From positions 7,613,001 through 7,677,000 of the forward strand of contig CM057482.1 of assembly GCA_030035585.1 (NCBI GenBank): a DNA stretch of 64,000 nucleotides. Reading direction: 5' to 3'. Shown here in pieces: positions 11,885 to 21,910 of this stretch; position 1 is the stretch's first letter; the number at the start of each line of letters is the position of its first letter. The notes below the pieces were generated by a model that was not told the origin of the DNA, did not search any database, and was given only the letters and a program-made list of their open reading frames with translations. This DNA is from Dugong dugon. Lineage: Eukaryota > Chordata > Mammalia > Sirenia > Dugongidae. The position numbers and the translations under genes were made by a program.

Positions 11885-12226
11885 GTTGCTGTTGAATACC
11901 ACCAAGTTGGTTCCAACTCATGGCAACGCCATGTGATAGGGCAGAACTGCCCCATAGGGTTTCCTAGGCTACAGTTGTCGTGACGGTTAAGAGCGATGGC
12001 CGCTACCCAAAAAGTCAGCAGTTCAAATCCACCAGGTGCAGCTTGGAAACCCTATGGGGAGGTTCTGCTCTGTCCTACAGGGTCACTATGAGTCAGAATC
12101 GACTCTAAGGCAACGGGTTAGTCTTTACAGGAGCAGATTGCCAGGTCTTTTCTCCTGTGGAGAGACTAGGTGAGTTCAAACCACCAACCTTTCGGTTAGC
12201 AGCCAAATGCTTAGCTGCCCCTCCAC
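11885..12226 (-). mobile_element. AfroSINE (outer copy), split by a second AfroSINE
   Basis: The outer halves are 11885-11970 (GAATACCACCAAGTTGGTTC ... TTTCCTAGGCTACAG) and 12124-12226 (TCTTTACAGGAGCAGATTGC ... GGTTAGCAGCC). Together they form one minus-strand copy. Confidence 0.92.
11971..12123 (+). mobile_element. AfroSINE (inner, younger), short type
   Basis: GACGGTTAAGAGCGATGGCC, CTTGGAAACCCTATGGGGAG and GAATCGACTCTAAGGCAACG. Inserted in opposite orientation into the outer copy. Confidence 0.92.
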
Positions 12227-12404
12227 CTGGAAGCATAATTAATTCATGTGCAACACTCCCAGACGTCAAGACTTACTTTCTTTAGCAAACACAGCCACAG
12301 CTGCCACTCTCAGAGCCCAGGGGGCGGTCTTCCCAGCTGTGTCGCTGGCCTCTCCCCTGCGCCTGCTGCTTCTCCCTCTGGTCTTCCTTGTGAGCAAGCA
12401 GGGT

Positions 12405-12560
12405 CACCCCGGTGCACATTAGCATTGCCGGGGGAGCCTTTTAAATACACCAGTGTTGGGAGGGCAGACCAATTAAATCTGGGTCTCTGGAGAGGAGACC
12501 AGGCATTGTTGGGATTTGAAAGTCCCCCAGGTGATTGCAATGTTCAGCCAGGGACGAAAC
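12405..12560. mobile_element. MER5-like hAT MITE
   Basis: AGCATTGCCGGGGGAGCCTT, CAGACCAATTAAATCTGGGT and CCCAGGTGATTGCAATG match the MER5 pattern. Old, diverged. Confidence 0.65.
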
Positions 12561-12639
12561 CATGGGCCTAAGTCTCTCCTGGTTTGTGAAAAGGCAACCA
12601 GTCCCAGGCCTGGTAACAGTATAATGCTGCAGGGTGGTG

Positions 12640-12965
12640 GTTACCCACCTTGACTCCTCCTACCTATTAGCTGGAGCCCTGGGGGTGCAGTGGCTAAGAG
12701 CTCAGGCTGCTAATCAAAAGGTCGGCAGTTCGAATCCACCAGCCGCTCCTCGGAAACCCTATGAGGCAGTTCTACTCTGTTCTATAGGGTCGCTATGAGT
12801 CGGAATTGACTCAACGGTCCACACCACCACCACCTATTAACTGGATGACCTTGAGAACACTGTGTCTCCTCATCTGTAACATGTGGTTAATGACAGCATT
12901 TCCCACATATAGTTGCTGGAAGTCTGAAATGAAACAAGGAGAGTGAAAAACGCCTCCCACTGTGC
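12640..12965 (+). repeat. MIR copy interrupted by an AfroSINE
   Basis: The flanks read as a MIR (TTAACTGGATGACCTTGAGA, GTGTCTCCTCATCTGTAAC, CACTGTGCCTGACAC). The AfroSINE sits in the middle. Confidence 0.75.
12662..12844 (+). mobile_element. AfroSINE with target-site duplications
   Basis: Body about 12675-12831: GAGCCCTGGGGGTGCAGTGG head, TATAGGGTCGCTATGAGTCG tail. Flanked by ACCTATTAGCTGG (12662) and ACCTATTAACTGG (12832), a 13-bp duplication with one mismatch. Confidence 0.94.
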
Positions 12966-12984
12966 CTGACACAAGCCTTCCAGC

Positions 12985-13143
12985 TCCAGTTCCAGTTGCC
13001 TTGAGTTCCTTCTCACTCATGACAACTCCGTGTGTATTAGAGCAAAAGTGTGCTCTGTGGGGTTTTCAATGGCTGACTTTCAGTGGTGCCTCTGGGTGGA
13101 TTCAAACTGCCAACTCTTTGGTTAGCAGTCGCGGTAACAGGTA
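12985..13143 (-). mobile_element. AfroSINE, partial
   Basis: GTTGCCTTGAGTTCCTTCTC, TTTTCAATGGCTGACTTTCA and CTTTGGTTAGCAGTCG on the plus strand. A separate 3'-end scrap (GAGTCAATTCCGACTTACAC) follows at 13163-13200. Confidence 0.88.
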
Positions 13144-13200
13144 ACCTCTGACATACACTTGCTGTTGTTAGGTGATGAGTCAATTCCGACTTACACTAAA

Positions 13201-13811
13201 GTGCTCAATAATGCTAGCTATCAGTCATGTATTCCTCAGTATGAATGAGCGCAGGATCCTTTCCTGGCAGGTGGTCCTGAAAGGGGAGGGAGAAGGCAGC
13301 ACCCCAACCAGGGAAAGGGGAGGGGAGGACTGAAGCCCAGCTGTGCCCATGCCATAGTTTGGGCTCAAGGATGCAGTTGGCACTGATTTGCTTTGTCACC
13401 TCTCCTCCCTGGCCCTCTCATTCATGAAGGTCACAGGAAGTCCCACCCCGACTTATCCAGGGTGGGGAAAATGAGGAGAATTAGTGCCTTTTCTAAGGAG
13501 GATTATCTGCGGGCCTCTGCTGGTGGGGCCTCCTGACTCCGAGTTTCTCGGGTCATTCCCGTGGACAAATGGAAGAAACCAGCGCTTGGCCCACGGGGAC
13601 CCAAAGGCAGCAAGCCAGCTCTGAGCTCAGTTCAGTTTCACCAGCCATGAATCCTTCTCAATGTCGCCCAACGCATTACGGACACTTGGTGAATATTAAA
13701 CAACAACCCTAACAGAGCATTGACTTCAACCTAGGGCCCCCCTTCAGCACCAAAGCCAGAGCTTTTTGGAAGGAAATCCTGTCTAGCTCCTTGACCTCAC
13801 AGCACCCCACC
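13201..13811. other. Intergenic DNA
   Basis: No gene. A weak L2-like end (GACACTTGGTGAATATTAAA) lies near 13680. Confidence 0.4.
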
Positions 13812-13812
13812 C

Positions 13813-13980
13813 CAGGGCCCATCTTCCAATAGGCAGGGTAAGCATGGTGCTTACTATGCTTACCAGATCATCTGAAGTGGGCGTCACCACATAAAACCCA
13901 TGTGAAACTGTTCACTACAGATGACTAAGTAAGCACAAGTAAGCCTGTGCTTACCTTGCTAACTGGGTCATCCGTGCCTG
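13813..13980. mobile_element. MITE-like TIR element, copy A
   Basis: The left end (CAGGGCCCATCTTCCAATAG GCAGGGTAAGCA) is an imperfect inverted repeat of the right end (GTGCTTACCTTGCTAACTGG GTCATCCGTGCCTG). Internal GTGAAACTGTTCACTACAG is shared with copies B and C. Confidence 0.7.
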
Positions 13981-14080
13981 ACAGGGATTGTAAATTGGAA
14001 AAGAGGCTTTGATTCTGTAGGCAGGTGCTGTGGGGTTGAGAAAGAGAGAGAGATGCCAGCCATACCTAGAAGCAGAGGCT

Positions 14081-14152
14081 TTGATGTGGTGAAAAAATAC
14101 GAAATTGTTCACTACACACGATCTGGTAAGCAAGATAAGCACTGTGCTTATC
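14081..14152. mobile_element. MITE-like TIR element, copy B (right half only)
   Basis: TTGATGTGGTGAAAAAATAC, GAAATTGTTCACTACACACG and AAGATAAGCACTGTGCTTA correspond to the right half of copy C at 18197. Confidence 0.65.
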
Positions 14153-14310
14153 CACCCCCACCCCACCCCAGGGTTGACAGCCCCTTGGGTTTCATTGAGT
14201 GCTGCCTCAGCCCCACACTTGGTGGGGTCCATGCTTCTGCAGAAGTGGGTTGGGGGTGCAGGGAGGGAGCAGAGGGAAACAGAAGCAGCTATGACCTCCC
14301 CACCTGCAGC

Positions 14311-14497
14311 CATCCAGTCCAACTCATGGCCCCACAGGTGTCAGAGTAGAACAGTCCTACATAGGGTTTTCAATGGCTGTTATCTTTTGGAAGTAGATCG
14401 CAAGTCCTTTCTTCCGAGGTGCCTCTGGGTGGGTTCGAACAATCAACCTTTCAGTTAGCAGCCGACTGCTTAGCCATCTGCTCCACACGGGGACTCT
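14311..14497 (-). mobile_element. AfroSINE, long type
   Basis: TCCAGTCCAACTCATGGCCC, TCTTCCGAGGTGCCTCTGGG and TTTCAGTTAGCAGCCGACTG on the plus strand. Confidence 0.92.
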
Positions 14498-15264
14498 GAC
14501 AGTGGCACTTAGTCCACAAACCCCACCGTCATCAGCCAAAATTCCTCATTCTGCTCAGCCTCCCTTTGGGGCCTTAGGCTGGCACAAAGTCTCTGGTGGA
14601 TCAGAGCCCCTCTGCCATGAGCACAGGGGTCCCACTCCTTACAGGGAGCTCAAGGTTTGGGGAACTAAATGCGTGTCTCCTCCCCACTCGCCCTCATCAA
14701 TAAGGCTGTGAGAACTGGGCTAAGGCACAGCTCCAGGAAGCCTCAGGGAACACATGAAGATGTCACCTCATGAGGGGCACCCTTCACCCCGCTGGCCAGC
14801 ACAGACGCTCCACAAGCCGGTGCCCTCCTATGAATGGAACCTTAGACGGAGCTCTGAAGGACATGCCCCAACACCCCGGACCCTCCTTCTCCATCTCTGA
14901 CGGTCAGACTTTCCTGAAGTGACTGCAGTTTCTGACAAGACAGACAAGCAGTGCCTCAGGAGGACGTAGCTCCCAGCCAGACGAACCAATCAGACAGTGG
15001 TCACACACAGGTCTCCCTCAGCTGCACCCCGTGCGCATTTGGCAAGTGATGGCTTCATCTCTGTGCCGGTTCTGTCACCTACTCCCTCCCTGCGACGGCA
15101 TGCCCCCCGCCCCCAACTCTGGGAGCAGAAGGAACTGTGTCCAGTTCACCTTAACTCCCCAGGAGCCAGTCCATAAGCTCGTGATAGACATTTGTTAACA
15201 GAGATCGAGGGAAGCTTTAGTCACAAAGAGAAAGGAAAATAGTCATGGCTATTTGTTTATCGGG
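14498..15264. other. Intergenic unique DNA
   Basis: GC-rich, with no recognised gene or named repeat. Confidence 0.45.
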
Positions 15265-15470
15265 TTCTTACCATGTGGACTGTGAGAAGCACTTGATAGG
15301 ATTCACAGAGTCCTCACAACCACCCCTTGACGTGGGTGCTACCATCGTCCACACGCTGGGATGAGGGAACTGAACTACAGAGATGCCGAGAAGGGGGGCC
15401 TGGGGCAGGAGTCAGCCCAGGCCAGCTAGTCCCCGAGCCCACCTTCTTAACCACACCGTACAACACTGGT
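15265..15470 (-). repeat. MIR SINE
   Basis: Plus strand shows reversed MIR order: AGTCCTCACAACCACCCCTT, GGGAACTGAACTACAGAGAT and CTTCTTAACCACACCGTAC. Confidence 0.8.
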
Positions 15471-15551
15471 TTTTCTCTGTCAGATAAAGGATGATTTCCT
15501 GGGGGAATTCTTTTTTTCCAAGAATAAGCAGTACTCTGTTTCATCTTAATT

Positions 15552-15605
15552 TTCCTGGCACACAGTAGGTGCTCTGTAATGTCTGTACAAGATTAAATTA
15601 ATAAA
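15552..15605 (+). repeat. MIR/L2 3'-end fragment
   Basis: TCCTGGCACACAGTAGGTGC followed by TCTGTAATG and AATAAATCAATG resembles the shared MIR/L2 tail. Confidence 0.5.
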
Positions 15606-15716
15606 TCAATGGCACAAATGCTGACTCAAAAGCAAATACAGGAGGAAAGAAGCTAAATACATACAGCCTCTCCTCTGAAACATTTGCAGCAATACCTCTC
15701 CTATTTCACGGGGGTG

Positions 15717-16290
15717 GGGTGAGTGCATGTGTACGTCTGTGTGTACGTGTGTGTGTGTACATGTGTGCATGTGTGCGTGCATGTGTGCGTGCGTGTGTGC
15801 GTGTGTGTGCATGTCCGTGCGTGTGTGTGCACGCGTGCGTGTGTGGATGTGAGTGGGTGTGTGCACGTGTGCGTGTCTGTGCATGTCCGTGTGTGCACTT
15901 TCTGCATGCGTGCGTGTGCGTGTGTGCGTGGATGTGTGTTCGTGTGTGTGCATGTGAGCGTGTGTGCGTGCATGTGTGTGTGAGCATGTGTGCACACGTG
16001 TGTGCGTGTGTGGATGTGCGCATCTGTGTGCATGTGTACACGTGTGTGCGTGTGTGTGCATGTGAGCGTGTGTGTGCACGTGTGTGTGGATGTGTGTGTT
16101 CATGTGTGCGTGTGTGTGCATGTGTGTGCGTGTGCGTGTGTGTGGATGTGCACATCTGTGTGCATGTGTGTACACGTGTGTGTGTGCGTGTGTGTGCATG
16201 TGAGCGTGTGTGTGCACGTGTGTGTGGATGTGTGTGTTCATGTGTGCATGTGCGTGTGTGTGCATGTGTGTGCGTGTGTGTGTGTGTGTA
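15717..16290. repeat. Long TG/CA-type low-complexity repeat with higher-order structure
   Basis: About 575 bp of almost strictly alternating purine-pyrimidine (GTGTGCATGTGTGCGTG variants). The last 265 bp is two copies of a 132-bp unit: GGATGTGCGCATCTGTGTGC at 16012 and GGATGTGCACATCTGTGTGC at 16144. Open frames rich in Thr/His or Cys/Val across it are artefacts of composition. Confidence 0.97.
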
Positions 16291-16292
16291 TG

Positions 16293-16702
16293 GTAACCAA
16301 CTACTATAGGCTACGTGGCCTAAAACATCAGAGCTCTATTATCTCACAGTTCTAGAGGCCAGAAATCCAAATCCAGGGTGTGGGCAGGGCCATGCTCCCT
16401 CTGGAGGCTCCAGGGGAAAAGCCCTCCTTGTCTCTCCCAGCTTCTGGTGGCCTCGGGTGTCCTTGGCTTGCAGCTGCAGTGTAACTCCAGTCTCTGCCTC
16501 TGTCTTCACATAACTATCTTCTCTCTCTGCATCTGTGTCTTGTTAGAAGGACACCCTACTCCAGCCTGACCTCGTGCTAACATGAGTCTTGATCTCACGT
16601 TGGCATCTGCAAAGACTCCATTTCCAAGTAAGCTCACATTGACAGGTACTGAGGGTTAGGACTCAAACATATCTTCTTGACACAAATCACCCCATAACCA
16701 TG
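16293..16702 (-). mobile_element. MLT1-type MaLR LTR
   Basis: Plus strand reads TCTCACAGTTCTAGAGGCCA, GCAGGGCCATGCTCCCTCTG, GTCTCTGCCTCTGTCTTCAC and GCAAAGACTCCATTTCCAAG, the reverse of an MLT1 LTR. It directly abuts the TG repeat. Confidence 0.8.
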
Positions 16703-17366
16703 TTTGTGTGTGTCTTTTGTACACAAACACATACACACAAGTCTATGATCTCATCTGAGAAAATGAATATTAATTACTGCTACAGAAAATGTTAAAGGCT
16801 CTGATCCCTCAGGATGTGCTTGAAAGCTGTTCCTATGTTGAAATTCTCTCCTTCCGCTGATCTTGCTGAGAGGACCACAGCCAGTGTCAGCAAGCCTCTG
16901 CTGTCTTTATGTGGTGGCGCCCAAGGCCTTGTCCCAGCCACCTTGGGCTGAGCTGCAGAAGGCTAAGCTCAGACGTGGGCGTCCCCAGGACCTGTCCCAC
17001 CTCCTGCCCTCTCTGCCCACCTTTGGGAGCTTGGAGGGTCCTCACCATCCTGGACCAGGGCTCACTCCTGCAGTGTGATGCCCCAGTGGGCATGCAGCAA
17101 ATGTCCCTTCAAGTCTAGGTGCCATCTACGGTCTGCTCTGTGTGTGTGTTTGTGTGTGTGCGCACGTGTGTGCAGTGACTGCACATCCAGAGGGTCCAGA
17201 TTCGTCCCAAATTTAAATTATCTGTTTCTACTCCCCTAAATACAACCACATGTGTCAGAAACATCTGTTCAAATCTGGAGTTCAGAACTGGATCGCTGCC
17301 CCATTAGACTGCACACTATTTCCCCCAAAAACACGTACACTTACATCATCCCTTTAATAAACAATG
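16703..17366. other. Intergenic DNA
   Basis: No gene; a small TG-rich patch at about 17140-17175. Confidence 0.45.
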
Positions 17367-17500
17367 AGAGTCCCGGTACGGTGCCAACGGTTAACACGCT
17401 CAGTTGCTAACTGAAAGGCAGGAAGAACAAGTCCACCCAGGGGCACCTCACGAGACAGGCCTGGTAGTCTTCTCCTAAAAAAATAATAATTAACGAAAAT
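17367..17500 (+). mobile_element. AfroSINE, 5' half only
   Basis: GAGTCCCGGTACGGTGCCAA, CACGCTCAGTTGCTAACTGA and AGACAGGCCTGGTAGTCTTC, then breaks off into an A-rich stretch. The 3' tail is missing. Confidence 0.85.
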
Positions 17501-18196
17501 AAACAATGAGTGAAAAAATGAGAACAAACCACCTATAAAAGCTGAGCTCTGGGAACGAACGTTCTGATAGAGAGGGAACAAAGGCAATAGGTGTGGGATT
17601 GCCAAAGGTGAGGTTCCGGGGACACAGCTCCTCAGGATGTGCCAGTTAAAGGGGCCAGCGGGTGGACTGACTTCAGTCACTCAGTTTTCCTTGGAAAAGC
17701 CCCTCTGCTTCTTCAGAATCCAGCATTCTCTCTCCTCACTACCTCCCAACATCGGCATTCTGGGAGCAGAAATCTTTCTGCTTTCTTTTGAGGCGTTTTC
17801 ATAATCACCAAGTCCGTGTCACTCTGAGCAAACTCTTCGTTGCCCCATTTTCCCCAGATTGAGCAGAGCTGAGCCACCAGACTCAGAGCAGGTAAGAAGC
17901 TGAAGTCACTCCTCCCCCTTGTGGTCAGTGGGAGTACTGCAGCCTTCTTGCAGGACAGAGGCCTTGCTCTGAACAATGAGGTCTGGAGCCGCATACATTT
18001 TCTTTTTTAAGTCAGTAATAGAGATGAACACCTCCTAAAAGGCTCCCCAGTAGTTATTAATAGGACTGTAAATGGATTGCTTTTCATACACTTGTACACA
18101 ATGTTCTTTTGTTAAAAAGGGGCCAATTCGTCTACTGCTGGGTGCTTTGATCTATAGAACAGCAGGGTTAGAAGCCACCCCTGGGCTTGTCCAGTC
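17501..18196. other. Intergenic unique DNA
   Basis: No gene or named repeat recognised. Confidence 0.4.
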
Positions 18197-18385
18197 CAGG
18201 GCCGGATTACCCAATAAGCAAAGTATGCACGGGCCCACTGTGCCTTCCCATCAATCTGCAGTGCACAATTTCACCTGTCCCCCACCACCTCAAAGATGTG
18301 GTGAAACCCACGTGAAATTGCTCACCACAGATTCGCAAGTAAGTGCAATTAAGCCCGTGCGTACCTTGCTCACGCAATCCGGGGC
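18197..18385. mobile_element. MITE-like TIR element, copy C (most complete)
   Basis: The left end CAGGGCCGGATTACCCAATA AGCAAAGTATGCACGGGC pairs with the reverse complement of the right end (GCCCGTGCGTACCTTGCTCA CGCAATCCGG). Inner arms GCACAATTTCAC and GTGAAATTGC also pair, with a CACCACCTC/ATGTGGTG core, so nearly the whole 189 bp can fold back. Confidence 0.75.
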
Positions 18386-18639
18386 ACACGGTGCCTCCTG
18401 GTTAATCCGCCCCGATCCGTCCATCCTCCTGCCTCAAGGAAGGACTCCCTCCAATCTATCCCGGAAAAATACATCGCTGCCATTTTCTGAAGAGTAGCTA
18501 GAGAGAACGTCACAACCTCCTGGTGACACACAGCCTTGTGTTTGAAGGTCAGGTAGCCAGAAGGTTTTCTCTGAAGTCCAACCCAAATTGCTACTCCTGC
18601 AAAGTTCTGGAAAAAATTATGAGCGGTCGTCGTTAATCA

Positions 18640-18800
18640 GATAATGCGAATTCAAGTCCTAGTCTCTGCATTTGCTCGGGGCTTGCTTTCTCTGCATCTT
18701 TTTTTTCCCATCTGCGAAATGGGAGGGAGAATTCCTACCTTCGCCTTAGGGGGTAGGAGCATCAAATGACGTCATGTGCGCGAAAGCAAGTCTGAAGGCA
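18640..18800 (+). repeat. Possible MIR fragment
   Basis: TTCAAGTCCTAGTCTCTGCA, GCATCTTTTTTTTCCCATCT and GCGAAATGGGAGGGAGAATT follow MIR order loosely. Confidence 0.5.
18767..18774. promoter_or_regulatory. Palindromic CRE-like site
   Basis: TGACGTCA, a perfect CREB/ATF consensus octamer, followed by an E-box CACGTG at 18839-18844. Motif match only; no promoter evidence nearby. Confidence 0.3.
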
Positions 18801-20212
18801 GAAAGCGGGACGAAAAGGTGGCTCCTGGTTCTCCGCACCACGTGCTTTAACGTGGCGGAAGTAATTCACACAGGGGCAGGCTGCTCACAGGTCAAAAAAA
18901 CACAGGGCCGTGGGGAAACCAAAGGGGGCGGGCAGAACAGGATAGGGAGTTGGGGACCAGACATACCACATTCCATGCTCCTGCTGGGCTTGGGGGTCGT
19001 GGACCTGCGGATCGGAGGTCACCGTGGGCACCAGGAACCAGTGACCTGTTGATTAGAATTCTGAGTAATGAGCAACATCCCCTCCCCATAACGTGCTGCT
19101 GCGGGCGGGAGTGACTGTGGCAGGGGTCGGGGGGCCCCGGGGCTCCGTGACAGAGAGCTTGCCCTCGTCCGGGAAACCATCTGTTTTGGTGTTAAATATT
19201 CCACTGTATTGCTCCCATAAGGACATATGTGCTTGGCAGGGTCTGACAATTGAGGGTCAGGAAATATAGTCCCCAGAGCCCTGGGATCCATCTTAATTAG
19301 TCTCTGCAGCGCCCTTTTGAAATGAAGAGAGAAAGACTATGGAAAATGAAAAACCCTCACTGGGGTTTCTGAAATCCCAGCCCTGGAGTACAAGGTTCTC
19401 ACAGCCCCCACCCTCTCCAGGGAGTCGGAGGGTCACTGAACTCCAGACTGGACCCAGAATCCTCCGGCGTCAGTGGACTGGCCGGAACTGTACCCTGGGA
19501 CCACTCTCTGAAGCCCCTCCGGACAGGCTCAGCTAAGACCCCCTACTTGGAGCACTGGCACAGCTGGTAGCTGAGCGCCCTCTAGTGAAATACTAGGAAA
19601 AGACCGTCGGGTCCCGGGACGCAAAACCAAAGCGAAGCAGGCAAGCCAAGTAAGTCCCACGCACCCACCCCCAAATTTCTTTCCTCTCCTACAGAATTGC
19701 CAGCACACATCTGCTTCCACGTTGACTGGCGGGCAGGCTTCAGTGCCTCCTACGATCCAGTCCAGGGAACAACCTTCAATGCATAACAAATCAGAGAGAC
19801 TCTGGAAATTTTTCTGAACAGCAGCTCTCTCCACCTCCAAGAAAAACAATGAAGTCTGGTCTTGGGGCGGCCTTGTTCCCTTGATGTGTTTTACACATGG
19901 TTCTCCCGATTCAGGGAACTTCCGAGCCTGAAAATCAAATCCCGGCACAGCCCTTTCAAATAGGAAGTCTGAAAACCGAGACAAATAGTGGCTGTTCTTT
20001 TTTTAAACGCACCACTTCATTTGCAGAGCACTTGGTCTTTTTATCAGTCTCTTTAAAATATAAAATCCATTTCGCAGCGCACAACCATTCATATAAACTG
20101 GATTCCGGTAATGCTTGCTTGCACCCTGTCCCATTCTGTGGGCATGCGCCGAGGAGGGGGGAAGGCTTACATGTTCAGGTAAATTAAAAGTTGTCATTAA
20201 AGTGGAATTATT
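18801..20212. other. Intergenic unique DNA
   Basis: GC-rich at first, becoming AT-rich by 20 kb. No exon structure recognised; a 151-codon minus-strand frame at 19529-19984 has no family resemblance. Confidence 0.45.
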
Positions 20213-20395
20213 TAACCACTATTTAAAAAAAAATCAATTGCCTTCTAGTGGACTCCAACTCATAGCAACCTTATAGGGCAGAGTAGAACTGCCCCACAGG
20301 GTTTCCAAGGAGCGGCTGGTGGATTAGAACTGCTGACCTTTTGGTTAGCAGCCAAACTCTTAACCACTGCACCACCAGGGCTCCTAACCACTATT
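20213..20395 (-). mobile_element. AfroSINE, short type, with 11-bp target duplication
   Basis: Body about 20231-20384. Flanked by TAACCACTATT at 20213-20223 and 20385-20395, identical. Plus strand shows AACTCATAGCAACCTTATAG and CACTGCACCACCAGGGCTCC. Confidence 0.95.
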
Positions 20396-20574
20396 AAGGG
20401 TTATTAATAATCTTTTAGGATATATTTTTTGCAGTTCATGTTTCTGTGGTTTTGGAGACTGACTACAACCTATTAAACTTAATAACAGTATTTGAATATG
20501 GATAGTTAACAGGAATACTGGGCCAAAGATTATAAATTTAAAGACCCTTAGGATTTAATTATTTATTGTCTTTT

Positions 20575-20790
20575 ACTTGGTGCCTCTTAGTATTGAGCAC
20601 CACGCCAGACTATTTTCACACGTAATCTCCTTTCAACCTAATAACACCCCCACAAAGTAGACACTATTACCTCCATGTTATCATCAAGGGAACTGAAAGT
20701 AGCCACTAAGGGGCTGAGAAGGGACTCAAGCCATCTGTTTGACTGAAAAGTCTATGATCTTTCCACTGAGCTTGCCTGCCTCCTGCATAA
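20575..20790 (-). repeat. MIR SINE
   Basis: TAATCTCCTTTCAACCTAAT, AGACACTATTACCTCCATGT and GATCTTTCCACTGAGCTTGC follow reversed MIR order. Confidence 0.7.
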
Positions 20791-21713
20791 ATTTTATAAG
20801 TGTTGGCAAGAATCGTCCACTTCTGAATACTCTAAGCAGGAGGAAGCTGACCAAACTGAAAAATAAAATTAAAAATTTAAGACAAACAATTTCAAATCAG
20901 AGAGGTCAAATTAAAGGACATGTTAGAAAGGACAAGGATGTATCATAAGCATTCGGCAAAAGGTTTCCATACAAAGATGCCTTTTGAAAAATAATGTGGT
21001 TCTAAACAGTGTCTCCAGTCCAAATTACATGAATGCATTTGGAATCTTGAAGACCAAAATCAGACTGTGCACAAAACAGTGGTGAGTGCTTCCAGAAAGA
21101 CCCAAAACACAAAATTACCAGCAGCACAGCATTTGAATAACAAATTTGAAAACACAAATAGAAATTCCCTGCAAAGAAGACTGTGGCTCTTCTTCGGAAC
21201 ACTTACTAAAACATTATAAATATTGTAAAAAATAACTTCAAATGATTAATTAATCTTAAACTTCACCTTTCCTAAAATTAAATCCAGTCCAAGGGCCTGG
21301 ATGCTTGGTCTGGAAGGAATTTAGTTAGCATTTATAAACTGTCAGTGTAAATATCTTTTCAAGAGACACATATGAGTATTTTAATTCAAGAAGCCAATTC
21401 AGCGTTTATAAAAGGTAACTAAATCCGTCAGCATGCCTGTCCATTTTACTTTTTGCATTAATAAGACTGCTTCATAATCTAATTCTGAAGTAAACAATTC
21501 AAGTGTGTTTAGATTAATCATAATTATGCATATATTAATATATAAGTTTACCGTGTTGAAACAGAATTAAAGTAGGGAAACTTTATCCTCAAAACTTCAA
21601 GAGTGATGAAAGTTGAACGTTTAGTTGGACCTGATTGCTTCTTCCCTTCCTTGATGTCTCACTAGGCCAACTGGCCCAGACAAGCAGAGACTGGCTACTG
21701 CTGTGTCCCCAGC
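20791..21713. other. AT-rich intergenic DNA
   Basis: No gene or named repeat recognised. Confidence 0.45.
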
Positions 21714-21910
21714 TTAGCACCATGTTTGGCTGCTAACTGAAAGATTGGAGGTTTGCATCCATCCAGAGGCACCTCGGAAGAAAGGCCTGGCAATATGCTT
21801 CCAAAGAATTCATCCATTGAAAACCCTGTGAAGCACAGTTCTACTCTGACACACACAGGGTCACCAGGAGTCAGAGTCGACTCGACGGCAACTGTGTTAG
21901 TTCTGGTTTT
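21714..21910 (+). mobile_element. AfroSINE, long type
   Basis: GGCTGCTAACTGAAAGATTG, CAGAGGCACCTCGGAAGAAA, AGGCCTGGCAATATGCTTCC and GAGTCGACTCGACGGCAACT. The head is shortened. Confidence 0.94.

Noticed and set aside
15606..16265. Long open frames rich in His/Thr (minus) or Cys/Val (plus), up to 219 codons
   Set aside because: They lie in the TG/CA-type repeat, where stop codons are rare in every frame; the composition explains them completely.
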